Shown: positions 1-7,184, numbered from the stretch's first letter. The stretch: DNA of 8,045 nt from RGIG8748 sp045545635 (GCA_045545635.1 JAZQBI010000181.1:1-8045); one strand, 5' to 3'. Numbers and translations are program-made. The notes: generated by a model not told the origin, from the letters alone.

Positions 1-471
1 ATCATCAGCATCTGCATCCTCTGCTATATCATCTATAATACCCTGAGCATCATCATCCGAAGAAAATACAAATTCAGTTTCCGTTATTTCGTATATATTC
101 TTTACGCTAATACGAACACCGTAGATGCCTTTGGGGCCTGCAGGTGCCACGGTAAAGGATACTTTTCCGTTATCATCAAGCTTGCCGTGATATACGCAAG
201 CCAATGCACCTTCCAGAATGTCAGCATCTGTCACTGTGTAGCTTCCGTCATTATCCAAGTCGTCGACGGAGCCGGTAGGTTCAAAAACCTGTACTACTAC
301 ATTTTTTCCTGCAAAGTCCTCTCCGCAGCTTACGGTCAGGGTGGCATTGTCCTTGGTTACTACTGCGTCCAGTGTAACCGCCGCCGAAACCGGAATGCTG
401 AAAAGAAGAGCTAAAGTAACAATCAGTATTATAGTTTTATTTAAAATTTTTCCCATTTTAAGGTTTCTCAT
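1..471 (-). CDS. Secreted Ig-like protein with a dockerin/EF-hand-like calcium loop, N-terminal part (3' end outside window)
   Basis: An open frame of 157 codons runs without a stop to the window edge, so the C-terminus is missing. Residues 1-31 form a signal peptide: basic start, hydrophobic core TIILIVTLALLFSI, then PVSAA with likely cleavage near residue 30. Next comes a beta-rich region (about 32-135) whose NVVVQVFEPTG and DDNGKVSFTV...GIYGVRISV segments resemble bacterial Ig-like modules. Between these strands sits DLDNDGSYTVTD (71-82), with Asp at loop positions 1, 3, 5 and 12, Gly at 6 and Thr at 9, as in dockerin or EF-hand calcium loops. The last visible residues (139-157) are very acidic. 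The ATG overlaps the lipoprotein gene's TGA (ATGA), and GGAG at 481-484 lies 9 bases upstream, which supports this start over Met6. It is the last visible gene of the transporter operon. It could be a glycan-binding or glycan-degrading surface protein, but no catalytic domain is visible. Confidence 0.8.
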   Translation of the reverse strand, partial: MRNLKMGKILNKTIILIVTLALLFSIPVSAAVTLDAVVTKDNATLTVSCGEDFAGKNVVVQVFEPTGSVDDLDNDGSYTVTDADILEGALACVYHGKLDDNGKVSFTVAPAGPKGIYGVRISVKNIYEITETEFVFSSDDDAQGIIDDIAEDADADD

Positions 472-1931
472 TTATTTTTTCTCCATTCGTCGTACTGTTT
501 CTGGATTTCGGCAATCAGCTTTTCCTCGCCTGCTTCCTTTAACTTTTTAACGGCTTTGGGGAATACAACATCAGGATCTGCCGCACCTGTTATAAGTGAC
601 GGGAAGAATTCCTGATACACATTATTAATTGCTGTAATCTCAGTTTGAACATTTGCAGGATCAAATACAAAGCCCATAGCAGGAGATTTTATAGCACTAT
701 CATCAAATTCCTTGTACTTTTCGTAGATATCGTCGGGTGTACCTTCTATCATACGGAAGATGTACTTATTACCCTGAGGTGAACCGTAGGTTTCAAATCC
801 TGTATCTGCTTTTGTCTCACAGCCCTCGGGAAGCTTATAGAAATCATCACCAACGGCTACCCAGTGCTTACCCTCGATACCGAGTGATGCCATGTTTCGA
901 AGTGTGGGATCGGTATTTAAGAGATTGATAAATGCCATTGCCTTTTCGGGATATTCGCAGTTTGCACCGATTGAGAATCCCATACCGATAACATTCTTTG
1001 TACCCATCTTGGGTGCTATAAGGTGAGCAACATCCATTGTATACGGCATAAGGTGTGCTGCATTGTGCTGGTCTATAAGATAAGGAAGTTCCTGCTCGAT
1101 AGACATAAACTCTCTGCCGGAAATATCACTGTTATTATTAACGGTTGCTATATCCTTACGCATAAAGCCCTTATTGTACCACTTGTGCATAAGCTTGTAG
1201 TATTCAAGAGCCTTATCGGTTGTGAACTGGTTAACAATCTTTTTGGGGTCTCCCTCAAGGTCGATAGCTCCGATGGACTGGCCCATAATTGTGTCATACT
1301 GCAAAAGGTCATGACCGGAAAGAGTGCTTAAGAATTTGAAGGGATAGATACCGGGTTCCTTCTCATGGATTGTTTCAAGAACAGACTCAAAATCCGCAAG
1401 AGTCTTGCACTGCTGAATTTGTTCCTGCAGACCGTACTTTTCTGCCATATCCTTGTTGTAGCGAACAACATGCTCAACAGCGTAGTCCTTGTACATAGGT
1501 ATGAAGTAGAGTCTGCCGTCAATCTTTGCAGCATCAAGAGCGTAATCGGGAGTGATTTCCTTAAGCTCCTTACCGTGAGTATCAAGAAGCTCAGTAACAT
1601 CCATAAAGGAACCGTTCTTTACATAGGTATGCATAGTAGAGCCGCCTGTGTAAATAATGTCTGCCTGCTCGTTTGCTGCGAGAATAAGCTGCATCTTCTG
1701 ATTATACTCAGCGCCAACAATAGATATTCTCTTAACCTTGCAGCCGATTAGAGGCTCAATATACTCATTGATAGCCTGTGTGACCGCTTCGTGGTCAGGG
1801 GTTGTGGCACTTCTGTCGTACCAGATGAGTGTGGGGACTTCATCTTCTTTGCTTCCGCCTCCGCATGATGCAAGCGTGAACATAATGCAAATACACATCA
1901 TAAGAGCCACGATTTTCTTCAAATTTTTCAT
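468..1931 (-). CDS. Sugar ABC transporter solute-binding lipoprotein (LplA/YtcQ-like, DUF3502 C-terminus)
   Basis: This 487-residue exported lipoprotein should capture a sugar or oligosaccharide outside the membrane and deliver it to the two permeases encoded just upstream. The N-terminus has a basic start, a hydrophobic stretch and the lipobox LASC, with Cys23 as the lipidated residue, followed by a GGGS linker. The body resembles family 1 extracellular binding proteins (for example QKMQLILAANEQADIIYTGG). The C-terminal part from about SPAMGFVFDPANVQTEI to the KQYDEWRKNK end matches the DUF3502 pattern of the LplA/YtcQ group, and length is usual for that group. The ATG has AAGGAG (1941-1946) 9 bases upstream. 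The gene follows the second permease after 86 bases and overlaps the secreted-protein gene by 4 bases. The substrate cannot be read from sequence; relatives serve plant cell-wall oligosaccharides such as rhamnogalacturonan fragments. Confidence 0.93.
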   Translation of the reverse strand: MKNLKKIVALMMCICIMFTLASCGGGSKEDEVPTLIWYDRSATTPDHEAVTQAINEYIEPLIGCKVKRISIVGAEYNQKMQLILAANEQADIIYTGGSTMHTYVKNGSFMDVTELLDTHGKELKEITPDYALDAAKIDGRLYFIPMYKDYAVEHVVRYNKDMAEKYGLQEQIQQCKTLADFESVLETIHEKEPGIYPFKFLSTLSGHDLLQYDTIMGQSIGAIDLEGDPKKIVNQFTTDKALEYYKLMHKWYNKGFMRKDIATVNNNSDISGREFMSIEQELPYLIDQHNAAHLMPYTMDVAHLIAPKMGTKNVIGMGFSIGANCEYPEKAMAFINLLNTDPTLRNMASLGIEGKHWVAVGDDFYKLPEGCETKADTGFETYGSPQGNKYIFRMIEGTPDDIYEKYKEFDDSAIKSPAMGFVFDPANVQTEITAINNVYQEFFPSLITGAADPDVVFPKAVKKLKEAGEEKLIAEIQKQYDEWRKNK

Positions 1932-2017
1932 TTTAAATTTCTCCTTTCTTATTTAACCTCCGTGCTTATTTATATTAAATTCTTATACAGAATATAATTT
2001 TTGTTAAAACCATGCGA
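1932..2017 (-). other. Intergenic gap before the binding-protein gene, with tandem SD-like sequences
   Basis: This is the largest gap inside the operon (86 bases) and is strongly AT-rich. On the coding strand it holds GGAGG about 25 bases before the ATG and then the functional-looking AAGGAG 9 bases before it. A short A/T-only inverted repeat (TTATA...TATAA) sits near 1982-1995, too weak for a terminator. TATAAG or TATATT could serve as a -10 element, but I see no good -35. The gap could allow extra expression of the binding protein through an internal promoter or mRNA processing; that is inference. Confidence 0.35.
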
Positions 2018-2941
2018 TTACCCTTTAACCGCACCTACAGTAATACCCTTTACAAAGTACTTCTGGAAGAACGGGAAAGCCACTATGATAGGAACAACAA
2101 CCAGAACTACCAGAGCCATCTTGACAGTCTCACCGGGGATAGACTCCTGTATTGCAAGTGTCTCGGCTACGGAGAGGTCTGTATTGTTTGCAAGGAACTG
2201 TATTTCGTTTTCTATACGTTTTAACAGGAGCTGTATCGGGAAAAGTTCCGTCTTAAGAAGAATATAAAGGAAAGCTCTGTTCCAGTCGTTCCAGTAGTTA
2301 ACTGCAAGGAAAAGCGAAATTGTTGCAATAGATGGCACTGCCATAGGAAGCACTATCTTCCAGTAACAGGTAAACTCTCTTGCACCATCAATTCGTGCCG
2401 ATTCAATAACCGCAGGGGGAATTGATGTAGACATATAGGTTCTTAGTATCAGAACATACATCGGCGTGCAACATCCGGGAAGAATAAGTGCCCATATTGT
2501 ATCTCTCAGGTGATATATTGAAGTAAACACTGTATATGTAGCAACCATACCGCCCGAAAACAGCATTGTGAAGTATACTATGAATGTAAACTGTCTCTTC
2601 CAGGGAAAGTTTGGTCTGGAAAGTGTATAAGCAAGCATTGTCATTATGATAATACCAAGAACAGTACCTGACACGGTAACAAAAATGGTAACTCCGTAGG
2701 AGCGAACAATCTGTGATCCGTTTTTCAATATGTACTCATATGCTGCTGTACTGAATTTGGCAGGAATGAGTCCATAGCCTTGCAAACGCAGTGCGTTGTC
2801 ATCTGTAAACGATATGGATATTGTAAGCCAGAAAGGAACAATACAAGCTATTGCAAGAAGCGTTGTAATGAATACTGCAAATACTTTAAACAAAGTAGGC
2901 ATATCGTCTGTTAGTGATTTTTTTCTTTTTAACATTGGCAT
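2018..2941 (-). CDS. Carbohydrate ABC transporter permease (YtcP/AraQ-like, CUT1)
   Basis: This 307-residue inner-membrane protein is one of the two permeases that form the channel of a CUT1 sugar importer. It begins with a short charged cytoplasmic tail, then a first membrane helix (about 17-40), and has about six hydrophobic segments in all. The diagnostic EAA loop is at about 180-200 (ESARIDGAREFTCYWKIVLP) and would contact the ATPase subunit. The following NYWNDWNRAFLY and the C-terminal FFQKYFVKGITVGAVKG ending are typical of the YtcP/AraQ group. AAGGAGAG at 2951-2958 lies 9 bases before the ATG, which favours this start over Met3. It starts 20 bases after the LplB-type permease gene and precedes the binding lipoprotein gene, so the three should form one transporter. 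Confidence 0.94.
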   Translation of the reverse strand: MPMLKRKKSLTDDMPTLFKVFAVFITTLLAIACIVPFWLTISISFTDDNALRLQGYGLIPAKFSTAAYEYILKNGSQIVRSYGVTIFVTVSGTVLGIIIMTMLAYTLSRPNFPWKRQFTFIVYFTMLFSGGMVATYTVFTSIYHLRDTIWALILPGCCTPMYVLILRTYMSTSIPPAVIESARIDGAREFTCYWKIVLPMAVPSIATISLFLAVNYWNDWNRAFLYILLKTELFPIQLLLKRIENEIQFLANNTDLSVAETLAIQESIPGETVKMALVVLVVVPIIVAFPFFQKYFVKGITVGAVKG

Positions 2942-2961
2942 TTTGTTATGCTCTCCTTTCC

Positions 2962-3879
2962 TTAAAACATTGCATTTTCGGGACTGATTTTCTTAACAAT
3001 GGCATTGCTCGATATAACAAGCAGGAAACCTATAATTGATTGATAGAATGCAACGGCAGAAGTTGCACCGAAGTTGGCATTACCGCCGGCGGTGATGCCG
3101 TTGTAAACATATGTATCAATTGTAGCGGTGGTGTTAAAAAGCATACCGGAATTCTTTGGCACAAGATAGAACAAGCCAAAATCAGAGTGCATAACTCCTC
3201 CTATGTTTATAATGAACATAATGGTAAGAATCGGTATAAGAAGCGGAAGGGTTATGTACCTTATACCCTGTAGCCAGGTTGCTCCGTCTATACGTGCTGC
3301 CTCATAGTACTCCGTATCAAAACCTCGTATGTTTGAGTAGTATATGATACTTGAATAACCGACATGCTTCCAAAGGTAACATACGGGAAGTATGAACGGC
3401 CAGTACTTAGGCTCAGAATACCAGCTTATGGGTTCCACACCGAATACACCAAGAAGTTTGTTTACGACACCCATATCTGCACTCAGGAGTGTAAATACAA
3501 AATAAGAACCTACAACCCATGATATAAAGTGAGGAAAGAGAACTACCGTCTGATTGATGCGGTTTATCTTTCTTTTTCCGAGAGCATCAAACATAATGGC
3601 AAAAAGCACGGCAGTTGCCATACCCAAAATAATAAACAAAACATTATACAGGATAGTGTTTCTGGTAATAAGCAGTGCATCGGATGTTTTGAACAGGTAT
3701 TCAAAATTCTTTAATCCAATCCATTCGCTGCCCCAGATACCCTTGCTGAACTTGTAGTCCTTGAAAGCTATTACAATACCGAACATGGGTACATAGCATA
3801 TGAGAATAAACCATGCCATACCGGGTATTGACATAAGCAGCAAGGAGATGCTCCTTTTTAAGTCCTTAAAAAATTTCAC
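2962..3879 (-). CDS. Carbohydrate ABC transporter permease (LplB/YteP-like, CUT1)
   Basis: This 305-residue membrane protein is the first permease of the sugar importer and should pair with the YtcP-type protein that follows. It has about six hydrophobic helices, the first at about 11-38 (LLLMSIPGMAWFILICYVPMFGIVIAF). The EAA loop at about 193-213 (EAARIDGATWLQGIRYITLP) is the ATPase contact site. The C-terminal VVKK/IVKKISPENAMF-type ending is usual for LplB relatives, where a final GLF or MF is common. The start codon is GTG at 3879-3877, with AAGGAGAG at 3887-3894 inside the last codons of the kinase gene. The reading frames overlap by 14 bases, so translation of the two is probably coupled. 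No ATP-binding subunit gene is present in the window. Confidence 0.94.
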   Translation of the reverse strand: MKFFKDLKRSISLLLMSIPGMAWFILICYVPMFGIVIAFKDYKFSKGIWGSEWIGLKNFEYLFKTSDALLITRNTILYNVLFIILGMATAVLFAIMFDALGKRKINRINQTVVLFPHFISWVVGSYFVFTLLSADMGVVNKLLGVFGVEPISWYSEPKYWPFILPVCYLWKHVGYSSIIYYSNIRGFDTEYYEAARIDGATWLQGIRYITLPLLIPILTIMFIINIGGVMHSDFGLFYLVPKNSGMLFNTTATIDTYVYNGITAGGNANFGATSAVAFYQSIIGFLLVISSNAIVKKISPENAMF

Positions 3880-5674
3880 TATCTTTCTCTCCTTCTTTCA
3901 TCGGCAAAGTGAGTACAGCTGTAAGTCCTCCGCCATTGGTTGCAAGGTACTCAAGACCTGCTTCTTTGCCATACTTGTTTTTTAATCGTTTGTGAATATT
4001 TACAATACCGATTTTCTCGGTATCAAATATACCGTCTTCCCCATTGAGATACAGATTTAATTTTTCTGCATCAAAGCCTGCTCCGTTGTCCTCTATTTTT
4101 ATTTGAAGAATATCCTCTTTAAAATGAGCGGATATCTTTATACTAAGCGGCTCTCCTTTTCGTCTCATGCCGTGTATTATGCTGTTCTCTACAAGAGGCT
4201 GAAGCATAAACTTAGGTACTTTGAGCTTTAATACTTCCTCATCGGCTTCAACAGAAACATTGTAAATTTCTTTTCGGAATTGCTCCTGAAGCTTTATGTA
4301 GTTTTTTATAAACTCTATCTCGCTTTTTAAATCTATGATCATCTCCGAGGTGCGGGCACTGTACCTGAAACTATCTGCCAGTGCCGAAGTCATATCGGCT
4401 ATTTCATCTTCTCCCTTTTTAAGTGCCATCCAGGATATGGAATCCAGTGCATTGTACAGATAATGGGGATTTATCTGCGTCTGTAACATTCTGAATTCGG
4501 CCTCCTTTTTTTGTTCACCAAGAACCTGAGCGGTAGAAATCAGCTTTCTTATTCGTTGTGTCATTGAAGTGAATGATTTGTACAAGGTGTCAATTTCTAT
4601 GACTTTTGAATCAGAAAAAACAGGAACTTCCTCTCCATCTGTTCGGCTGCTTTCCATATAATTCGAAAGTCTTTTTATCGGTCTTACAATTACACCGGAG
4701 AGCAGTACCGTTATAATAAGCACAACTACTAGCAATATCAGCATTATAAGGTATATATCGCTCATTGTTTCCTCTATGGTGATAAAAACCTTGTCTTCGG
4801 GAATTACCGCCACAAGAGACATATCGAACCCCAAATCATACATACCCACATAATACTCTCTGTTACCTATGGATGCACTTGTCATAGGAAGTTTCTTTTT
4901 GTTGGTGCTTTTCCTAAATTCGGATGCAAAATCTATTATCTGCGGTGATACTGTTTCGTCATTAGTACATATAACATTGTTTTTGGAGTTTACAATAAGA
5001 ATATTCAGAAAATCTTTGTTTTCGATACTTCCGTAATTTCTTAAAATACTTTCAAAATCTATGCCGACGACATTTACACCGAGAATTTCGTTATTGAAAT
5101 TCACATAGTTTTTTATAAGCTGTGCAAAACAAACATATCCCGGAAGCGTTGGCTCTTCAAAAATACAAATTTGCTTTTCTGAATTGATAAGCTCATTGTA
5201 CCACGTGAGTTTGTCAAGACCGTTTGTATTGTAAAGTGCAGAATTGCCGGCAACCATTGATTTGTTCGCGCCGTCTTCCAAAAATTTGCTCGCAGGATGG
5301 GCACTGTCAACATAGAATACTCCTGTTGAAATATAATCCTCTCTTATTGGTATCCGCACAGAGGATAACTGCCTCCTTATCTGCAAAAGCACTGCACTTG
5401 CGGTTATAACATCATCACCATCGTATTTGAGAAGTTTTATAAACTCCTTGTCAGATGCAAGTCTGGCGTTATCATCCTGCATTCCGATAAGAGATTCGGC
5501 TACTTCTTCGTTGCAGTTTTCTACAACATTTTCAATATCATTTATAACAAAATCAAGAAGTTTCTCGTTGAAGCGATCACTCACTGCGTAAAACACACAG
5601 GCACTTACAAAAAAGATTGACAGTATAAGAACCGTAAGTACTGCCATCCGAATGCTGATTTTTATCTTCTTCAT
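3866..5674 (-). CDS. YesM-like sensor histidine kinase
   Basis: This 602-residue membrane kinase should sense an extracellular signal, probably the sugar or its binding protein, and phosphorylate the response regulator encoded just before it. Order of parts: membrane helix 1 (about 10-31), a large extracellular sensor (about 32-303, dCache-like by position and length), membrane helix 2 (about 306-330), a HAMP-like linker (330-383), then the His_kinase domain. The phosphoacceptor is His404 in QTQINPHYLYNALDSISW. The ATPase part shows the N box QPLVENSIIHG (Asn497), the G1 box EDNGAGFD (Asp529), GIVNIHKRL (about 556-564) and a GGLTAVLTLP end, so all key residues are present. The start ATG overlaps the regulator's stop (ATGA). 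The upstream SD is poor, so translation probably depends on coupling to the regulator gene. The end overlaps the permease gene by 14 bases. Confidence 0.95.
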   Translation of the reverse strand: MKKIKISIRMAVLTVLILSIFFVSACVFYAVSDRFNEKLLDFVINDIENVVENCNEEVAESLIGMQDDNARLASDKEFIKLLKYDGDDVITASAVLLQIRRQLSSVRIPIREDYISTGVFYVDSAHPASKFLEDGANKSMVAGNSALYNTNGLDKLTWYNELINSEKQICIFEEPTLPGYVCFAQLIKNYVNFNNEILGVNVVGIDFESILRNYGSIENKDFLNILIVNSKNNVICTNDETVSPQIIDFASEFRKSTNKKKLPMTSASIGNREYYVGMYDLGFDMSLVAVIPEDKVFITIEETMSDIYLIMLILLVVVLIITVLLSGVIVRPIKRLSNYMESSRTDGEEVPVFSDSKVIEIDTLYKSFTSMTQRIRKLISTAQVLGEQKKEAEFRMLQTQINPHYLYNALDSISWMALKKGEDEIADMTSALADSFRYSARTSEMIIDLKSEIEFIKNYIKLQEQFRKEIYNVSVEADEEVLKLKVPKFMLQPLVENSIIHGMRRKGEPLSIKISAHFKEDILQIKIEDNGAGFDAEKLNLYLNGEDGIFDTEKIGIVNIHKRLKNKYGKEAGLEYLATNGGGLTAVLTLPMKEGEKDSEIF

Positions 5675-6723
5675 CCGGGAGTCTCATTTGCCTTTGTTCT
5701 GTACTCTGTAGGCGTTACACCGGTTCTTTTCTTGAATACTCTGACAAAATAATTAGGGTCAGAATATCCGAGCATTTGTGCTATCCGCCTTATAGAATGA
5801 TCTGTATTCTCTATAAGTTCTTTTGCTTTATCTATCTTGGTATTTATGATGTAATCTGAAAGTGAGGTATCTCCCGCACCCTTGAAAAGTCTGGATATAT
5901 GGTCAACAGAAAGATTAAAATGGTCTGCCACTGCACTTGAATGTATGTCAGGACTGCTAATGTTATCTTCTATAAACTTTTTGACATTTAATACTATGTT
6001 TCCGGAGCTTTGTTTGGAAGAATCGTGTCTATCCTTATATATAATATTATTGAACATATCGGTCATATATTGCTTCATGGAATGAATGTCTGCAAGCTCG
6101 TGGAAACGTTCTATGCATTTTTCGTCCATTGAATCGACATCGGTTCCCTGACAAAATTCCCTCATCAGACTGAGCATTACCAGATAGTACTCTTTGTACC
6201 TCCTGATGCTTACATTAGAAAAAATATCTTCTATATCAAGCAATTTACCAAATTCGTCTTCATTTCCGCTTCGGCACGCTGAGCGAATGCTCTGTTGCAG
6301 CTCCTTGCCGTGAAGCAACCTCCGCCAGTTGATGGCATCTGACTTACGCATTGAAACACTCTTTATAACATCAGTGAGCTGGTCCAGCTTTGCTCTGTTA
6401 ATCGGCTTTATTATATACTCGCGAATATCATATTTCAGTGCTTCCCTTGCATATTCAAATTCGGCATGGGCACTCAAGAGAATGATTTCTGTTTCGTACT
6501 CATTATCTCTGATAAATTTCGCAACTGACAAGCCATCCTGATACGGCATGCAAATATCCAGAATAATCAAATCCACATCAGGCGTCGTACGCAAGAGGTT
6601 TACTGCCTGCTCGCCGTCTTCTGCAACTGCAACAACTTTTGCATCAAGACTATCCCAGTCAATCATATCAGCAAGACCTGTTCTGGCGTTATAATCATCG
6701 TCAGCTATCATAACATTTATCAC
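5671..6723 (-). CDS. YesN-like response regulator, receiver plus AraC-type DNA-binding domain
   Basis: This 350-residue cytoplasmic regulator should be phosphorylated by the YesM-like kinase and then activate the transporter operon. The receiver domain (about 1-122) has the acidic pocket ADDD (8-10), phosphoacceptor Asp56 in LIILDICMP, Ser84 in LLSAH and Lys106 in YIIKP. A helical linker (about 125-240) follows. The C-terminal AraC domain (about 242-345) has two helix-turn-helix units, one near SSAVADHFNLSVDHISRLFK and the second in IRRIAQMLGYSDPNYFVRVFKKRTGVTPTEYR. I place the start at GTG 6723-6721 because AAAGGGGTGA (6731-6740) is 7 bases upstream and the protein then begins at the receiver (VINVMIADDD). 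In-frame ATGs at 6744 and 6810 lack an SD and would add unrelated residues. It is the first gene of the operon, so autoregulation is likely. Confidence 0.94.
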   Translation of the reverse strand: MINVMIADDDYNARTGLADMIDWDSLDAKVVAVAEDGEQAVNLLRTTPDVDLIILDICMPYQDGLSVAKFIRDNEYETEIILLSAHAEFEYAREALKYDIREYIIKPINRAKLDQLTDVIKSVSMRKSDAINWRRLLHGKELQQSIRSACRSGNEDEFGKLLDIEDIFSNVSIRRYKEYYLVMLSLMREFCQGTDVDSMDEKCIERFHELADIHSMKQYMTDMFNNIIYKDRHDSSKQSSGNIVLNVKKFIEDNISSPDIHSSAVADHFNLSVDHISRLFKGAGDTSLSDYIINTKIDKAKELIENTDHSIRRIAQMLGYSDPNYFVRVFKKRTGVTPTEYRTKANETPG

Positions 6724-6730
6724 AAGCAGT

Positions 6731-6740
6731 TCACCCCTTT
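6731..6740 (-). promoter_or_regulatory. Ribosome binding site fixing the GTG start of the response regulator
   Basis: On the coding strand AAAGGGGTGA lies 7 bases before GTG 6723. It is a near-complete match to the Firmicute AAGGAGGTGA consensus. No comparable sequence precedes the in-frame ATGs at 6744 or 6810, so this site decides the start and shortens the naive reading by 29 residues. Confidence 0.85.
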
Positions 6741-6754
6741 TCATAATATTTTTT

Positions 6755-6790
6755 TTACAAAAAATTAATGTATTCGCTTGTTTTTTGTAA
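6755..6790 (-). repeat. 10-bp inverted repeat in the operon leader
   Basis: TTACAAAAAA at 6755-6764 and TTTTTTGTAA at 6781-6790 are perfect reverse complements separated by 16 bases. In the transcript they would form an A-U hairpin with a single G-C pair about 30 bases upstream of the SD. Alternatively it may be a protein-binding palindrome at the DNA level. The low GC content makes a stable RNA structure doubtful, and it is not followed by a U-tract that would suit a terminator. Confidence 0.45.
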
Positions 6791-6815
6791 GTTTTTACAT
6801 AAAGTTGCATATCAT

Positions 6816-6863
6816 TTTATACTTTATGTATAAATTATATCAAAAAACAAGGCTACATTATAG
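6816..6863 (-). promoter_or_regulatory. Probable promoter region of the two-component/transporter operon
   Basis: Three overlapping candidates appear on the minus strand. The favoured one is the extended -10 TGATATAAT (6834-6842), which has no good -35 and so suits activator-dependent transcription; its start would be near 6827. A second is TTGATA (6838-6843), 16 bases, TATAAA (6816-6821), starting near 6809. A third is TATAAT at 6857-6862 with only a poor -35. A 7-bp palindrome TTTATAC-5-GTATAAA (6816-6834) overlaps the second. Which is used cannot be decided from sequence. Confidence 0.5.
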
Positions 6864-6867
6864 TGGA

Positions 6868-6901
6868 TTTTTCCGATTTTGAACTGTTTTTTTCCGATTT
6901 T
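6868..6901 (-). repeat. 13-bp direct repeat with 21-bp spacing, candidate response-regulator binding sites
   Basis: AAAATCGGAAAAA on the minus strand occurs at 6868-6880 and again exactly at 6889-6901. The 21-bp period puts both copies on the same face of the helix, as is usual for AraC-family proteins, whose two HTH units read direct repeats. The proximal copy ends a few bases upstream of the -35 position of the extended -10 promoter at 6834-6842. This fits activation by the YesN-like regulator encoded just downstream; the link is inferred. Confidence 0.55.
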
Positions 6902-6975
6902 TTAATCAGTTTTTAACAATTTTAACATTATTATGTTTTAATCCAAGAAGGAAATCCGTATCAAGAAAGTATAAC
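6902..6975. other. AT-rich gap between the RHH gene and the operon promoter
   Basis: No gene is seen here. On the + strand TTTTAACA occurs twice, at 6911-6918 and 6920-6927, a 9-bp period. A 5-bp A/T-rich stem with a short loop (AACAT...ATGTT on the minus strand) lies next to it. Neither is a convincing terminator for the ribbon-helix-helix gene, so some transcription could read through into the operon. Confidence 0.3.
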
Positions 6976-7164
6976 TTACACAACTTCACTTTTATCAATG
7001 GCATAATCCAAAAGAAGATTAATCAGTTCATTTCTTGAACGATTGGTTTCTTCGGATAAGTCATTTAGTTTCTGCACTGTTTCTTCTTTTACTCTGACCG
7101 AGAATACTTTGTAACCGTCATCACCCTTAAGATGTTTCTTGTTTATTATAAGTTTTTCTTCCAT
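6976..7164 (-). CDS. Small ribbon-helix-helix (Arc/CopG-type) DNA-binding protein
   Basis: This 62-residue protein has the ribbon-helix-helix pattern: a beta strand at about 18-25 (YKVFSVRV), helix A at about 26-40 (KEETVQKLNDLSEET), the turn NRS, and helix B at about 43-56 (SRNELINLLLDYAID). Such proteins dimerise, and the paired strands read the DNA major groove. The start is clear: AAGGAGGTGA (7171-7180) is a perfect SD 6 bases before the ATG. Its promoter region carries an inverted repeat that suits autorepression. No toxin gene is next to it, so it does not look like an antitoxin of an adjacent pair. Similar short proteins with a GDDGYK-strand start are, as I recall, common in Clostridia as stand-alone genes of unknown target. 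Function beyond DNA binding is unknown. Confidence 0.85.
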   Translation of the reverse strand: MEEKLIINKKHLKGDDGYKVFSVRVKEETVQKLNDLSEETNRSRNELINLLLDYAIDKSEVV

Positions 7165-7170
7165 AATAAT

Positions 7171-7180
7171 TCACCTCCTT
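7171..7180 (-). promoter_or_regulatory. Consensus ribosome binding site of the RHH gene
   Basis: AAGGAGGTGA on the minus strand is a full match to the anti-SD complement, 6 bases before ATG 7164. It is the strongest SD in the window and indicates that this very small ORF is a real, well-translated gene. Confidence 0.9.
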
Positions 7181-7184
7181 ACCA

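Noticed and set aside
2001..2267. Plus-strand open frame opposite the YtcP-type permease
   Set aside because: It is antisense to a clear permease gene and has no SD or recognisable domain; the same holds for other plus-strand frames such as 1023-1331, 1365-1751, 3040-3273 and 7312-7689.
6724..6810. Longer response regulator starting at ATG 6810 or ATG 6744
   Set aside because: Neither ATG has an SD, and the added residues are not part of a receiver domain; GTG 6723 has a strong SD at correct spacing.
6976..7164. Toxin-antitoxin module built on the RHH protein
   Set aside because: No small toxin-like gene is adjacent on either side; the neighbours are a terminator plus MFS gene and a two-component operon.
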